DNA from: Isoetes taiwanensis
Taxonomy: Eukaryota; Streptophyta; Lycopodiopsida; Isoetales; Isoetaceae
Assembly (NCBI GenBank): GCA_021234155.1
Contig: JAJEKV010000049.1
Location: forward strand, 3,563,487-3,627,486
Reading direction: 5' to 3'
Length of the DNA stretch: 64,000 nt
Positions 43,736-55,044 of this stretch are shown piece by piece. The first letter of the stretch is position 1; the number at the start of each line of letters is the position of its first letter. Under the pieces are notes generated by a model that made no database searches, was not told the DNA's origin, and worked only from the letters and a program-made list of their open reading frames with translations. Made by a program: the position numbers and the translations under genes.

Positions 43736-45370
43736 TGTGACGTTCCAGGGAAATATACGCCATTAATACGTATATTCCTGGATCCGTCACCATACAAGTC
43801 TACACATGTAGCCTTTTATACCTTAGAAGTGGCAAGGGGCACATATCTAAGTTAATTGTTTAACTTAGATAACCTTAGGATAAGGCCCATTTCCACATGG
43901 CCTTATCCTATTGGGCAACTGCCACACGGCCCCATCCTATTGGTGCCACGTGGCATCCCATGTGGACCTTCACCTATATTGGCTCAAACCCTAACCCTAG
44001 ACCCCTTTCCTGACTCTAGCACCTGAACACTCATCTACACACTCGAAACCCCGTTTCGAGCATCGTTCGCCGTAGCATAGCCTAGTGCAGCAGCCCCCGA
44101 AGTGTGTGATGATCGTGGAGGGAGCACGACTTCGACCACGTCAAGGAGCAATGGAGACACCAAGGAAGTGCGTCTGGAGCAGGTAGGTGGAGTAGAGTTC
44201 ATAGTGGTTCATCTAGAAGTTAGTACTCCAGATGGGTCTATATGTTGTATCTAGAGTAGAGCCATCCTAGAACCTTTGTTGAACATCTTGAACCCTAATC
44301 AAGGAACCCTAACTGTAAGTTAGATATGTATGATTAGGTTAAGATGTTCTTATGATGTTACCATGGTATGATGTGAGGTGATGATGGTTGATCATGTTTG
44401 CTCCTCTTGTATTGGGAAGGGGGGTAGAGACCTAGGGCCATATCTAGTATGCTCCTAGTGTAGATCCCTTAGTTCCTATTATTATGCGGCCTGTGCATAG
44501 GAACCCACCGGGCTATGGAGGCTATGATGTGACTCAGCACTACACAACGGGGCTAGCGGCAATGCGGAGGGAGGATCCCTGCCGAGTGGGGGCTACGGGG
44601 GATCCCATAGTGGGCTAGGCTTATGGTCGGTCACTTCATGTGGGCCGAGCATGTGTCCGACACCTCCTGGGGCAATGGTGTTGCCCTGCCTCTCAAGAGT
44701 TGCAAGTGTCAGCTTGGCTCTTGTTTTGGGGGGTTCAGTCGGGTATGAATCGTGTGTCGCCACGATTCTCTAGCCGCCCGAGGAGTCTCTAGACCCCGGG
44801 ATGGGGAGATGCAACCCGTCCTGCCTCGACGGTCCAGGGAGATGCAATCTGGAATAGTCCCGATGGGTGATGCCATGGGATTGCGTATCCAGAAGGCTAG
44901 AGTCATGTCAGAGCCTGATCTGACCCATCTGCAAAGTATGCACAGGAGGGGCGGATGGAGTGGTCAACCCTAGCCATTGTCTATAGCCAGCCCCGCCATT
45001 GTTATGACTCAGTCTGCTCTACCTTGAGGCCTATCCAGTCAGTTTACCTCCTTATGTGGCGGAGCCACGGGTAGGAGCTCTCATGTTTTATGGCATATGA
45101 TTATGTTCCTTGCACCTATGGATATGTGGATGAGCTGCCCATCGAGGTAGTATGATGTATTATTCTTGTTAGTTCTGACGATGTTTATGCTTCCGCTGTG
45201 ATAGGAGCCCATAGGGGAAGGGCGCGCAAGACACCTTCGTGTCCCCTTCCCGCACTACGGTGATTCCAGAGTGCCGGACAGATGGAGGGCCCGTGCGGTC
45301 GGAGGACCGGATGGGGGATTTCCTACGGAGTGTACGGCTGGGAGCCGTATATTTAGTAGGGAGCGTCACA
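43736..45370 (+). repeat. 5' LTR of element D
   Basis: 1635 bp, TGTGACG...CGTCACA, with 7-bp terminal inverted repeats. The first 55 nt (43737-43790) form a long hairpin: GTGACG, CCAGG and ATATACG pair with CGTATAT, CCTGG and CGTCAC. CCACGTGG at about 43947 and a telo-box AAACCCTAA at 43986-43994 lie in the U3 region. Confidence 0.95.
43986..43996 (+). promoter_or_regulatory. Telo-box in element D LTR
   Basis: AAACCCTAACC, kept in the 3' LTR at 55278-55288. Telo-boxes occur in plant promoters of ribosomal and histone genes and bind TRB-type factors. Its regulatory role here is inference. Confidence 0.4.
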
Positions 45371-45371
45371 A

Positions 45372-45383
45372 TGGTATCAGAGC
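45372..45383 (+). promoter_or_regulatory. Primer binding site, tRNA-iMet
   Basis: TGGTATCAGAGC starts one base inside the 5' LTR of element D; it is the standard chromovirus primer site. Confidence 0.95.
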
Positions 45384-45992
45384 GATGTTCTTGGTTGACC
45401 AAGAACTAGCACTGACCAATATCCTTGAAAGTAGTCTAACAGGCCTGATAGGGTGCGAAATGAAAATTTCCACCATGGAACCTCGTAAATAGGGGAAAAA
45501 TTTTTCTCCTAGGTAGTGGGTCCGTAAGAATAGGCTAAGTCATTAGATGAGTAAAAGAATGAGTCAAATTAACATTCTAGTAAAATTGGAGTGGAAATTA
45601 TGAATCAGCATCAAATTTCACCTAATATGGGTCGAAGAATCATGACAATCCGAGATCTGGGTGAAAAATGGCGCAAATTCATAATTAACACTTCAAACCA
45701 TTAGGAAAAATTCGAAATTTTAATATAATATTGTATTAAGTAAATACTAATAATTAAGTATATTGGAGTAATTAATAGGGGAGGCTAATTATTACACCTA
45801 TTAATGGTAGGAGAATATTCCTTAGGGAACCTTTCTTTTTTGAATATCTTCTTGCCACCTCATTTCCCCCCAAACCCTACCTGCCACCTGCTCTCTCTTG
45901 ATCAGCCTTACGTCACCCATTTCTCAGACCGTAAGATATGGCCCGAACCAAGCAGACCTAACAGGAAAACTAGCCTAAGACGGACACCGTCA

Positions 45993-46991
45993 ATGGCGGC
46001 AGCAGCAGCAGGTGGCCATGGCAAGCAAATCCCAGCGCACCTTCGGCCGAAGCCAGGAGACGAGGCATCGTCTTCTAGCGATGAGACCTTCCACATCTCG
46101 CAGGAGGAGGCCCCCAACAGCAGCAGCCCTTCATCGGCAAGCACTCAGCGAACCGACGAGAGTCGCCATTTTGGGCCCCTGTCGGGCGATGAGGTGGAGC
46201 ATCAAGAAGAAGAGCGCCGGGAGGAGAAGGCCGGGCACCAGCAGGCAACAGCTTCTTCTAGCAAGGAGAAGAAGGGGAAGGATAAAGTAGCGGAGTGGCC
46301 AGAAGAAACGGCGGCAAGGAAGAAGAGGGAGAGGGAGTTGCGGGACAAGGAGCGGAGGACCAAGAGGAGGAATGACAAACCTCGCAAGCCTCGCGGGACG
46401 GTCACAATAGAAGAACCTCGCCCATGCGAGGTAGATGAAGAGGACGAGGAGGAAAGAAGTGGCCCAAGCCACCCAAGGTAGTTAAGAAGCAGAAGGTGGG
46501 TGAGCGAGAGTTCACACTCAAGCAAGATCGCGAATTCAAGCGCAAAATGAAGGCGTACCAGGAGTACCTTCGTCGTTGGACGGGGTATAATGATTGGTAC
46601 TGTAAGCAGAATGTCGAGAGGTTTGTCAAGGGCGGGCGGCCGAAGAACCAGTCGAAGCCGCCTCCACCTAGGCCGGAGAAGCCCAAGAAGAAACATCATG
46701 GGCCCAACTCTCGACACGCGCGGGTGTTTCGGGAGATTAGACACTTTCAACAGTGTACTAATCTCCTGATAGGAAGGCGCCTTTCGAACGCCTCCTCCCC
46801 GAAGTCATGCAGGAGTTCCGACGGATTACAGGGTTACCCCTCTAACCACCCGGGCCCTGCAAGAAGCCTCAGAAGCAGAGCTGATCCAGCTCTTCGAGGA
46901 GGGCAACCTTTGCGCCATCCATGCCAAGCGGGTAACGGTTATGCCCAAAGACCCACACTTGGCGCAGAGGATCCGCAAAGAGAGGCCCTAG
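45993..46991 (+). CDS. Histone H3-like ORF of element D (three frame breaks)
   Basis: ATG at 45993 in ideal plant context (CAATGGCGG); the stop is TAG at 46989. About 330 codons. Residues 1 to about 155 are Ser/Glu/Lys-rich and disordered-looking; a basic, aromatic segment follows ([19 protein letters not shown]). The last ~90 codons are a histone H3 fold: [16 protein letters not shown] (alpha-N), [13 protein letters not shown] (alpha-1), [17 protein letters not shown] (alpha-2), [16 protein letters not shown] (46905-46952), then [22 protein letters not shown] is nearly the canonical H3 sequence, and loop 1 has roughly canonical length, unlike the longer loop typical of CENH3. The usual H3 tail with K4, K9 and K27 is absent. 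Frame changes at about 46455, 46770 and 46842 each look like one missing base. It stands between the primer site and gag, on the element's strand. Confidence 0.85.
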
Positions 46992-47749
46992 GACCTCAAA
47001 TTTTGTAATTTTGATTAAAATTAAAGCTTTCCAGTGTAAACTGGTTTTTCTTAATGCATATAAGTTCTCTTACTCTGTAAATTGGATTGCACTATGTTTC
47101 AAAAATGTAAGTAATTAAGCTAAATCGTAGTAGAATTTTTTGTAAATTGGTTAGAAACCCGAGGTTAGGACAACATTTCAGCAAAAATCATCGAAGATCG
47201 GCAAAAATCAGGCGACCTGGGTGAGATCGCGCTAATCGACCCTGCGTTCGCAACGCAGGCCCATTTCGCGCGGATTCACCCGGTTACATTGAAATTTGGC
47301 TTCTAGATGATAATTTTGCTTGAAATAAGTTGCTAGCTAGGTTAGAATTGATCCAATTAGGCATGTTAGTATCTTGTAGCTCCTAGAAATGTTGAGTTTT
47401 GACCCAAATCAGGCGAACCGGGTGAGACCGCGCCAATCTACCCTGCGTTCGCAACGCAGACGCATTTCTCGCGGATTCACCAGGGTCGCCCAATTTTGAC
47501 CTAGAATTAGCCAAATTTGACCCAACAAACGGCCATGTAGTGTTTCTTGCTTTGTTTTGCTTAGATTTGCACTTCATAGTAGTTCATTTGGAGACCTATA
47601 GCCTTAGAACAAAAGTCTCTCCCATCAAGAACCCTTGTGCACGAAACCCCAGGCAGACCATATTCTATAAAAAGGGCCTCATTTGCCATTTTCCCTTCAC
47701 CAGAACTGTTCCTAGCATCTTAGGCAATTTCCCAACCTTTCATTGATCC
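46992..47749 (+). other. Element D spacer between extra ORFs
   Basis: AT-rich, without a credible frame, apart from two copies of a structured ~80-bp repeat listed separately. Confidence 0.6.
47206..47484 (+). repeat. Two ~79-bp repeats with nested palindromes, 200 bp apart
   Basis: Copies at 47206-47284 and 47406-47484 share AATCAGGCGA, GGGTGAGA, CCTGCGTTCGCAACGCAG and GCGGATTCACC. The inner CTGCGTTCGCAACGCAG is a perfect palindrome in both (47242-47258, 47443-47459). GGGTGA and TCACC arms enclose it, so each copy can fold as a double hairpin. The inner stem is unchanged while the flanks differ, which suggests constraint. Confidence 0.75.
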
Positions 47750-49297
47750 TTGCAAGCCATTTTCTACACTCATTTCTGCTCAATGGTGCCTAGCAACTTT
47801 GTTAGATGGTATAATGCTGCCAGCCACATCCATGACTTTCCTGCTGATCAAGCCTTCCAGGTGTTTGACTATTTGTTTGATCTTCATGCAACCCTAACTA
47901 GGACACCCTTCTATACTGATATCATTTGCCAATACGATCAATATATCCTACCCTGGGAAGTTAGCTTACTCCCTAGGGGAGGGAATTCTAGCCAAGCCCT
48001 AGGAAGAGAGATGGGAGGATCCAAGGGCAAGAACCAGCTGTGGGATAGGACTAGAACCATGCCCGACTACATGACCTGCAGGTATAATAGGCATAGATAC
48101 CTCTCGTCACAGATCTGACAGCCCTTGCTCTATTCATGCAGTATAAGTCAGTCAATAGGGTGGGAGAACCTTCCATTCAGCCTTTAGACCTAGCACCACT
48201 CAACACTCGAAGGGACCAAAGCCACATCATTGAGATAGACTCCTCCGAGTACGAGTACCATGGCACGACATCAGGGACACCAACACTGCAGATTGAGCAA
48301 GACTACGAGCAGCTAGGGGAAGAAAATCCAGATTGGGAAAGCAGGGAGGCAGCGAGGATGGAGAGGTACATGGCCAGGCACGATGACGACATCAGGCGAG
48401 CCTACGAGCCACCAATCGGCATCACAGCCCTATCACCTATAGTCATCGACGGAGAGGAGTACATCTTGGCAAACGACATCCTCAACCTACGTTACTGCCA
48501 AGAAAAAGGGCTTAGGATCGACGAGCTCTTAGGCTTGATGGCACAGGAGCAGAATATCGATTTCATTGACTACTCCTACCAGGAAATCCCAAGGGAGTTA
48601 GCAGAGCGACACTCCTATGCCGGGGAGACAATGTCAGATATAGCAGCCTATCAGCAGATAAGGGAGCTCTATCGACAACAAGAACCCATCATCCCAGAGG
48701 AGGAGTTCCAAGAAATACAAAGCAGGTTGTACAAACCAGGAAGAGGCCCAAGCTCTAGCCGGACAGTCCATTCCAGGAGTATGCGGGAAGCATCCAGCAG
48801 CATCAGAACACAACTACCATATGTGGAGGGATCATGAAGACCTCTTGGCAGTAGATGTCTACGGCGGGGCAACTCAAAGGAAGGGCACAGGATCACGAAG
48901 CACATGCAAGGGTACGGCGCTCCGCTACTACCTCCCAGTCCTCAGTCAAGGGCAGATGATAGCCTTCCACAAGGAGTTCAGCCCAAGAGAGGAAGAGTCT
49001 GTGGCGCTCCTCATAGCACTCTCTGGCTTCGGGCAGCACTCCAAGATATACGGCCATGCGGATCACATCGTTCTCTTCAAGAGATCTGTGGCACTCCACT
49101 GCCTCGACTTCGCCAGAGGCCACCTCAGGGACGCGACACTGTCAGTAGTAGCGGCAACCGCACCAGAACTCCCGGCACCGGAAATGGCCCGAGCACTCGA
49201 GGGAGGTTCAACCAGGAACATCTTGCGCAACCTCGGCAAAGGCCTTCGGCTTAGGGACGTCAAGAATTTCTTCAAGTTGACGAAGGGCCATCGATGA
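47750..49297 (+). CDS. Second extra coding region of element D, unknown (frameshifted)
   Basis: Three overlapping or abutting frames (47750-48118, 48136-48837, 48821-49297) most simply form one coding region of about 500 codons with two single-base breaks. The first part has FVRWYNAASHIHDFPADQAF; the middle is acidic and Tyr-rich (IEIDSSEYEYHGT, IVIDGEEYILANDILNLRY); the last has ALRYYLPVLSQGQMIAFHKE and ends basic (NLGKGLRLRDVKNFFKLTKG). I see no zinc knuckle, protease, histone fold or membrane segment and recognise no family. It sits between the H3-like ORF and gag on the same strand. An extra gag-like or nucleic-acid-binding protein is possible but unproven. Confidence 0.5.
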
Positions 49298-49533
49298 TAA
49301 ATAATTTCTGTTTCTAATTATCTTCTAAGTTATATTGAATGTCTTCACTCCTATATATCATTATCATGTATCTTATATCAATGTGTAGCTTTTATATTAA
49401 TGACTATAAATTGTCTTTAACTTATAAGTGCAATTTTGGCATGATTTCTTTTATACTCAACAAGAATTCACTTGTAAATAAGGATGAATAATATATAACT
49501 AAAGTAACAGTATTGATGACTAATACTTGCAGC
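49298..49533 (+). other. AT-rich spacer ending in a splice-acceptor-like site
   Basis: About 235 bp, very AT-rich and non-coding, ending in ATACTTGCAG at 49524-49533. The gag frame becomes open immediately after it. Splicing of a longer leader onto gag is possible; the donor is not identified. Confidence 0.4.
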
Positions 49534-50806
49534 CAGGAACATCGGCTCAAGTTCTCAAGGCCAGGGCCGATATCACCAATGGGTACCTAGAAACTTATTT
49601 GGACGTGAACAAGACGACAACAACGAGGAAATGACGGTGGAATCAATCAACGCAAGGCTCACCCAGATGAGGAACCAGATGCACCAGCTGATTCATTGGG
49701 TCACCCCATTGATGAACGCTCAAGAATATGCACCTGCATCACCACCTCCTCCACCACTACCTCAGCAAGGCGTTGAGGAGGTTCCACAACCAGAAGGGGA
49801 AGGCAATCAGGGAAATGTCAGGGACAGAAAGAGAAAAAGAAGAAACCGAAGGACCCCAACACCATCCAGCTCCAGTTCATCAGATGCTTCTGGCAGCCAG
49901 GACAGTTCTAGCTCAGAGAGTGAGTCCGATACATCACAGGTAAGAGCCAGGGCAAGGAAGACAGATGACTACCAGAAGAAAGTTGACAGCGCTATGAGCA
50001 ATGTATGGAAGACTAGGAAGTTGGATCAGTTTTCAGGGAAAGACAGGTGAGGCATGGAGGCAGAAGCTTGGCTTGATGAGATGGAAGAGTTTGGCAATTC
50101 TTATGGCATGAAGGACAAAGATATAGGGAAGGTTGATACAGCAAACTTAATAGGAGCAGCCAGAATTTGGTGGAAGGGCTATGCGAAGTCCAATAAGCTG
50201 AAAAAAAACAGTTGCAGATTCAAGATCTTCAGCAAGGCCTTTCGCAAACATTATGTGCCAAGATCACATACTAGCAGGCAGATCCAGCAATTCTACAGGT
50301 TGAACCAAGGTACCTTGTCAGTAGCCAAGTACACAAAGGAATTCATGCGTCTCAAGCTCCATGTTCCCGGAATTTCTGAAAGGCAAGCGGTTGATGGATA
50401 CATTGAGGGATTGAACAGCAATATCAAAAGGCTAGTCCGAGCAATCAACCCAAAGACAGTAGCAGAAGCCGAGGATAAAGCTATAAGCTTGGAAGAAGCA
50501 CCACAAACTCCAGGGGAGAAACAGTTTCTAGACAGCCTGCCCAAGGAAAAGAGGCAGGAATGTATCGAGAAGAAGCTATGTTTTAGGTGCTTCCAGCCAG
50601 GGCACCGAACACACGATTGTCCATTCGTCATGCAGGCAGCTTTGGCAGAACTTGCAGATTGGGATTCACCAACCGAGGGAGACAACGAAGAGGACGACCA
50701 GCAGGAGGCGCAAGATTTCATTAGGGTGAGTGCCATATTTGTGCAGCTATTGAGTCAGATGATGTTGAAAATCAGTCCACAGTCATTGCGGCTGAGGGAA
50801 TCATAG
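49534..50806 (+). pseudogene. Element D gag (nearly intact)
   Basis: ATG at 49631 begins MTVESINARLTQMRNQMHQL. A Pro-rich and then Arg/Ser-rich linker follows, then a single in-frame TGA at 50048-50050, then the capsid block with ARIWWKGYAKSNKLKK, YVPRSHTSRQIQQFYRLNQG and PGISERQAVDGYIEGL. The zinc knuckle is CFRCFQPGHRTHDC (about 50578-50620). Apart from the TGA the frame runs to 50806. The frame is also open upstream to the acceptor-like site at 49533. Confidence 0.85.
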
Positions 50807-51246
50807 ATAGCAGTCCATATCTAGTCTTGATAGATACAGGTAGCTCTCACAACTTTGCCTCTCCTAGGCTGGCTGCCCTAATGAAGAATAAAGTTTTGAA
50901 GTCCAAGCCAAGACCAGTGAGTATGGCAAATGGTGCCATTCGTCACACTAAGGGGAGGAGGATCACATTTGACATAGACCTTAGTGGAAGCAAGTGGCCG
51001 ATGGGGGCAGAGGTCATGGATATTGGAAAGTATGACCTTATAGTGGGAATGGAGTTCCTAAAGCCGGCTAAAGCGATGATTGACTGCGATCGTAATGAGA
51101 TCTCCATGACTGCACCGGACGGCATCAGATTCATAGTGAAAGGTAAGAAGGTAGCTTCTCTCATGCAGTGTATTTCTTTGAAGCAGCTAAGGAAAAGTAT
51201 AGAAAGAAACAAGGTGGAGTATATCCTGAGGGTTAGAGGCAATTGA
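50807..51246 (+). CDS. Element D aspartic protease
   Basis: [19 protein letters not shown] is a canonical retropepsin active site (D-T-G). [20 protein letters not shown] is the distal block. It is in a different frame from gag, so a frameshift or recoding separates them; position and spacing are otherwise normal. Confidence 0.8.
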
Positions 51247-51259
51247 ACCATCTAAAGAG

Positions 51260-52882
51260 AAAGGAAGTGACTTAAGTGAAAATCAGCTGCCCAAGCCGGT
51301 AGCAAGGCTTGTCAGAGAATTCAATGATGTATTTTCGGATCAAATCCGTCAGCTACCACCTTATAGGGGTGTGGAGTGTGAAATCACACTAGCTCCAGAT
51401 GCGAAGCCTACCAGTAAGGCACCTTATAGGATGAGCACCCCAGAGTTGATTGAGCTCAAGAAGCAGCTACAGGAATTGCTTGACCTTGGATTTATTAGGG
51501 CAAGTGTGTCTCCTTTTGGAGCACCCATACTCTTCGTGAAGAAGAAGGACGGGAGTTTAAGAATGTGCATAGATTATCGCCAGCTCAACAAGCAGACGAT
51601 AAAGAATAAGTATGCCTTGCCAAGGGCAGATGATTTGATGGACCAGCTCCAAGGAGCAAAAGTATTCTCGAAGATTGACTTAAGGTCAGGGTACCATCAA
51701 ATAAGGATAAAGGAAGAAGATATCTATAAGACTGCCTTTAGAACGCGGTATGGGCACTTTGAGTTTACGGTCATGCCCTTTGGATTATCGAATGCCCCGG
51801 CAACCTTTATGCGTCTCATGAACGACATCTTCAGGGAGTTCTTAGATGAGTTTGTCATCGTTTTCTTCGACGACATTCTAGTCTACAGCAAGTCCATTGA
51901 AGATCATTGTCAACATTTGAGAAGAGTGTTGGAAAAGTTGAGACGGCATCGCTTGTATGGGAAGCTCTCCAAATGCCACTTTGCTACTGAAAGAGTGGAG
52001 TACTTGGGCCACGTGATATCAGCGGAAGGGATCTCCACCGACCCCGCAAAGATAGAAGCAGTAGTTGATTGGCCAGCTCCAAAGAATGTGGCAGAAGTGA
52101 GGAGCTTTCTAGGTCTGGCAGGATATTATAGGAAGTTCGTAAAGGACTTCGCCAAGTGGGCGTCCCCTTTGACGGAACTCACTAAGAGTGTTAAGGTGAA
52201 AGATTGGAGAGCACATTGGCTAGAAAATGTTCAAGCTTCATTTGAAAAGCTTAAGGAAGCCTTAACAACAGCACCAGTGTTAGTTCTGCCGGATCCAGAT
52301 AAGAACAAGATAGTAGCAACGGATGCAAGTAAGATAGCAACAGGTGGAGTCCTTATGTAAGAAGGAAGAGTAGTAGCCTATGATTCCAAGAAGTTGAACG
52401 ACGCCGAGCAGCGTTGTCCAACCCATGATCAAGAACTTCTAGCTATTGTGAGAGCCCTTCGTATTTGGAGGCATTATTTGCTTGGAAGGAAATTTCAGTT
52501 AGATACTGATCACCAGAGCCTCCAATATATCTTTACCCAACCACTCCTCAATCTAAGGCAAAGGAGGTGGATGGAATTCCTAGAAGAGTATGATTTTGAG
52601 ATTGCTTATAAGCCGGGTAAGTTGAATGTGGTTGCTGATGCTCTCTCTAGAAGACCCCTTGAGACGAGAACACATTGTAATGCTATATCAACTCTTTCGA
52701 GTGGGTATGGCAAGAAAATTGAGGAGACATTACCATCTGATGGTGATTTCAAGGAGGTATGGGCAAGCCTCTCTAAGGAGGCTAGAACAGATAAGGAACG
52801 GGAAGCCTTCAAACATTATAGGAAGGAGGCAACCTGTTATACCATAAAGATAAGTTGTGTGTGCCCGAATCGTCAGGTGTAA
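51260..52882 (+). pseudogene. Element D reverse transcriptase-RNase H (one stop codon)
   Basis: A long frame with all RT blocks: [60 protein letters not shown], catalytic [33 protein letters not shown] and [20 protein letters not shown]. RNase H keeps [43 protein letters not shown] and NVVADALSRRP. One TAA at 52358-52360, where related proteins have Gln or Glu, interrupts it. The frame shifts near 52860 at the entry to integrase. Otherwise it looks functional. Confidence 0.9.
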
Positions 52883-54202
52883 GGAAGTTAATTCTTCATG
52901 ACACACACAACAGCCCAATAGCAGGGCATGCGGGTTTTATGAAGATGTATTTCAAGATTCGGAGTAGCTATTTCTGGCCGGGGATGAAGAAACAGATAGC
53001 CAGATATATTCGGGAGTGCCAGTTGTGCCAGCAGACTAAGGCAGAGCAGCTTTGAATCCCAGGAGCCTTGGAACCTTTAGCAGTGCCGAATGCAAAATGG
53101 GAAGTGGTAAGCATGGATTTTATCACAGGACTTCCTAGAACTCTACGAGGCAAAGATGCATTAATGGTTGTCGTAGATAAATTATCTAAGATGGCACACT
53201 TTGCGCCTTGCAAAACTACGGACACAACCTTAGACACTGCCAAGCTATTTGTAAAGGAGATTTTTAGACTCCATGGCATGCCTCGAGAGATAATATCAGA
53301 CAGAGATTCCAAGTTCATGAGTGCATTTTGGCAAGATCTTTTTGCTACGATCCAAACCAAGCTCTCGATGAGCACGGCATACCATCCTCAGACGGATGGC
53401 CAGACGGAGCGGACGAATCGCATCATCGAAGATATGCTCAAAAGTTATGTGTGGAATAAGCAATCCAAGTGGGATGATTACATCCACTTGGTAGAATTCG
53501 CCTACAATAGTACGAAGCAGGAGTCATCTCAGATGTCTCCCTTCATGATCAATTACGGGTACCAGTGCCTAACACCGGATACTTGGCACAACCCTGTGTC
53601 AAAGGTTGAAGTATCCCAGCAGATGCTAGGAGATATGCAGCAGCTGGTGGAAGAAGTAAGGGGGTACTTGTTAGCAGCAAGAAGTCGGCAGAAGAGTGTA
53701 GCCGACATGCACAGGACCGTAAGGGAGTTCAAGGTAGGTGATAGCGTGTGGTTGAAGATCAAGGTAAAGCAAGCTAAGCTTCGCATAGGGAATTGCAAGA
53801 AGCTTGCCCCTAGGTGGGCTGGTCTATTTAAGATTTTGGAGAGAGTGGGCTCTCAAGCCTACAAGTTGGATCTTCCGGCCCATCTCAAAGTTCACAAGGT
53901 CTTCCACGTAAGTTTATTGAAAAGGCACAATCCTAACCCTAATGAGATCTTGGATACTCCAACCTTGTTGGAAATGATAGAAGAGCAAGTTGAAATTGTG
54001 CCTGAATTGCTTCTTGATAAGTCATTCAAGAAGACTAGGAGATCTCAGTTCCCACTATTTGGTCAAGTGGAAGCACTTGCCCGTGGAAGACGCAACATGG
54101 GTATTGAAGCAGGATTTGGAGAAGCAATACCCGGACTTCATGAAGGAGTTTGATGGGCGAGTCGTCTCCGACCTGGTCGACCCCGACTCATCAGGAGGTT
54201 AG
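52855..54202 (+). pseudogene. Element D integrase with chromodomain
   Basis: Zinc-binding HHCC region at 52855-53055 (HDTHNSPIAGH, CQLCQQTK), ended by a TGA at 53053. The core keeps the whole D-D-E triad: MDFITGLPRTL, IISDRDSKFMSAFW and TDGQTERTNRI. A GPF/Y-like segment (LAPRWAGLFKILERVGSQAY) follows, then HKVFHVSLLKRH. A chromodomain, HYLVKWKHLPVEDATWVLKQ, lies in a shifted frame at about 54050-54150. Chromodomains steer chromovirus integration to chromatin with particular histone H3 methyl marks, which is notable beside an H3-like ORF in the same element. Confidence 0.88.
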
Positions 54203-55032
54203 CTTAGTATGCTTCTTAGTTAGCCTTAGCTCTGGCAGATGTATTCTAGCTAATGGAATACATATGCCAGAATCTTGGAACGTGTAGGTGATAATGAGAT
54301 ACGCCTTTAAGGCATTCTCTAGGCCAACATGCACCAAGAGGTGCGCATGACCAATAGGGCCATGCGAGAGAGGAAGTGAAGCATGGTGGGCGATGATGGG
54401 ACATCGGTCGGATGCTCTCTATGCCGCGATGCGGGGCTCGCACACCTGGCCATAGGGGGGTCATGGTGAAGGTCAAAGTGATCATGCGCGATGATGGGAT
54501 CGTGAGACGTTCCCTAACTTAAAACCCTTGGGGCATGATGCACTAGGGGTACTCGGCATCGGGTAACCGAGTACAAGGTAGCACTTGATCATGGGCAATG
54601 ATGGGATCATCTTAAATGGTCCTTAGGCTCAAATCCGAAAGGGCCATGATCGAGTGCAAGGTATTAGGTAAGGGGGGTGGTCCCCTAAAACCACAAATTT
54701 ATTAATTAAACTAACGTAATGTGCTACTCGTGCAGGCAAGTGAGAAGCGAGCATCGAGGAGGGCACATTACGAGAAGATGGGGGAACCATGATTTAGATT
54801 TAAATTATGAACCCCAATAACTCTTATAATAATGTTTTGATTTATTATAGGGAGTAACCTTGTTAAGGCTATATAATTTTGTATATATACAAATATAGCC
54901 TAAAATTTTGACAATTAACTCTTAATAGGAAGTTGATCGTTTAAATTGAATTAAAGTTATATACTTATGTTGTTTTGTAGGGATAGTGTAGGTTCGTCAC
55001 CTTAGCGCAATGCTGAGGACAACATTGTCTTA
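54203..55032 (+). other. Element D 3' untranslated region
   Basis: Non-coding. A loosely repeated GATCATG[CG]GC[GA]ATGATGGGA motif occurs at about 54480 and 54586. Confidence 0.5.
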
Positions 55033-55044
55033 AGGGGGGGAGAA
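55033..55044 (+). promoter_or_regulatory. Polypurine tract of element D
   Basis: AAGGGGGGGAGAA abuts the 3' LTR start TGTGACG at 55045. Typical plus-strand primer for Ty3/gypsy elements. Confidence 0.9.

Noticed and set aside
43981-44010. Interstitial telomere repeat
   Set aside because: Only about one and a half CCCTAAA-type units are present; better described as a telo-box in the LTR.
44752-44973. 73-codon ORF present in both LTRs of element D (also at 56048)
   Set aside because: It recurs only because the LTR is duplicated. The composition is GC-rich, an overlapping minus-strand frame is equally open, and no domain is recognisable.
46700-46991. Reading the histone fold as CENH3
   Set aside because: HAKRVT is followed by VMPKD as in canonical H3, and loop 1 is not extended as in CENH3. 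The tail is unlike both, so only an H3-like call is made.
48082-48141. A 60-nt intron with CAG|GT donor and TGCAG acceptor
   Set aside because: Too short for a typical plant intron, and removing it does not bring the two flanking frames into register; a one-base frameshift explains the break better.
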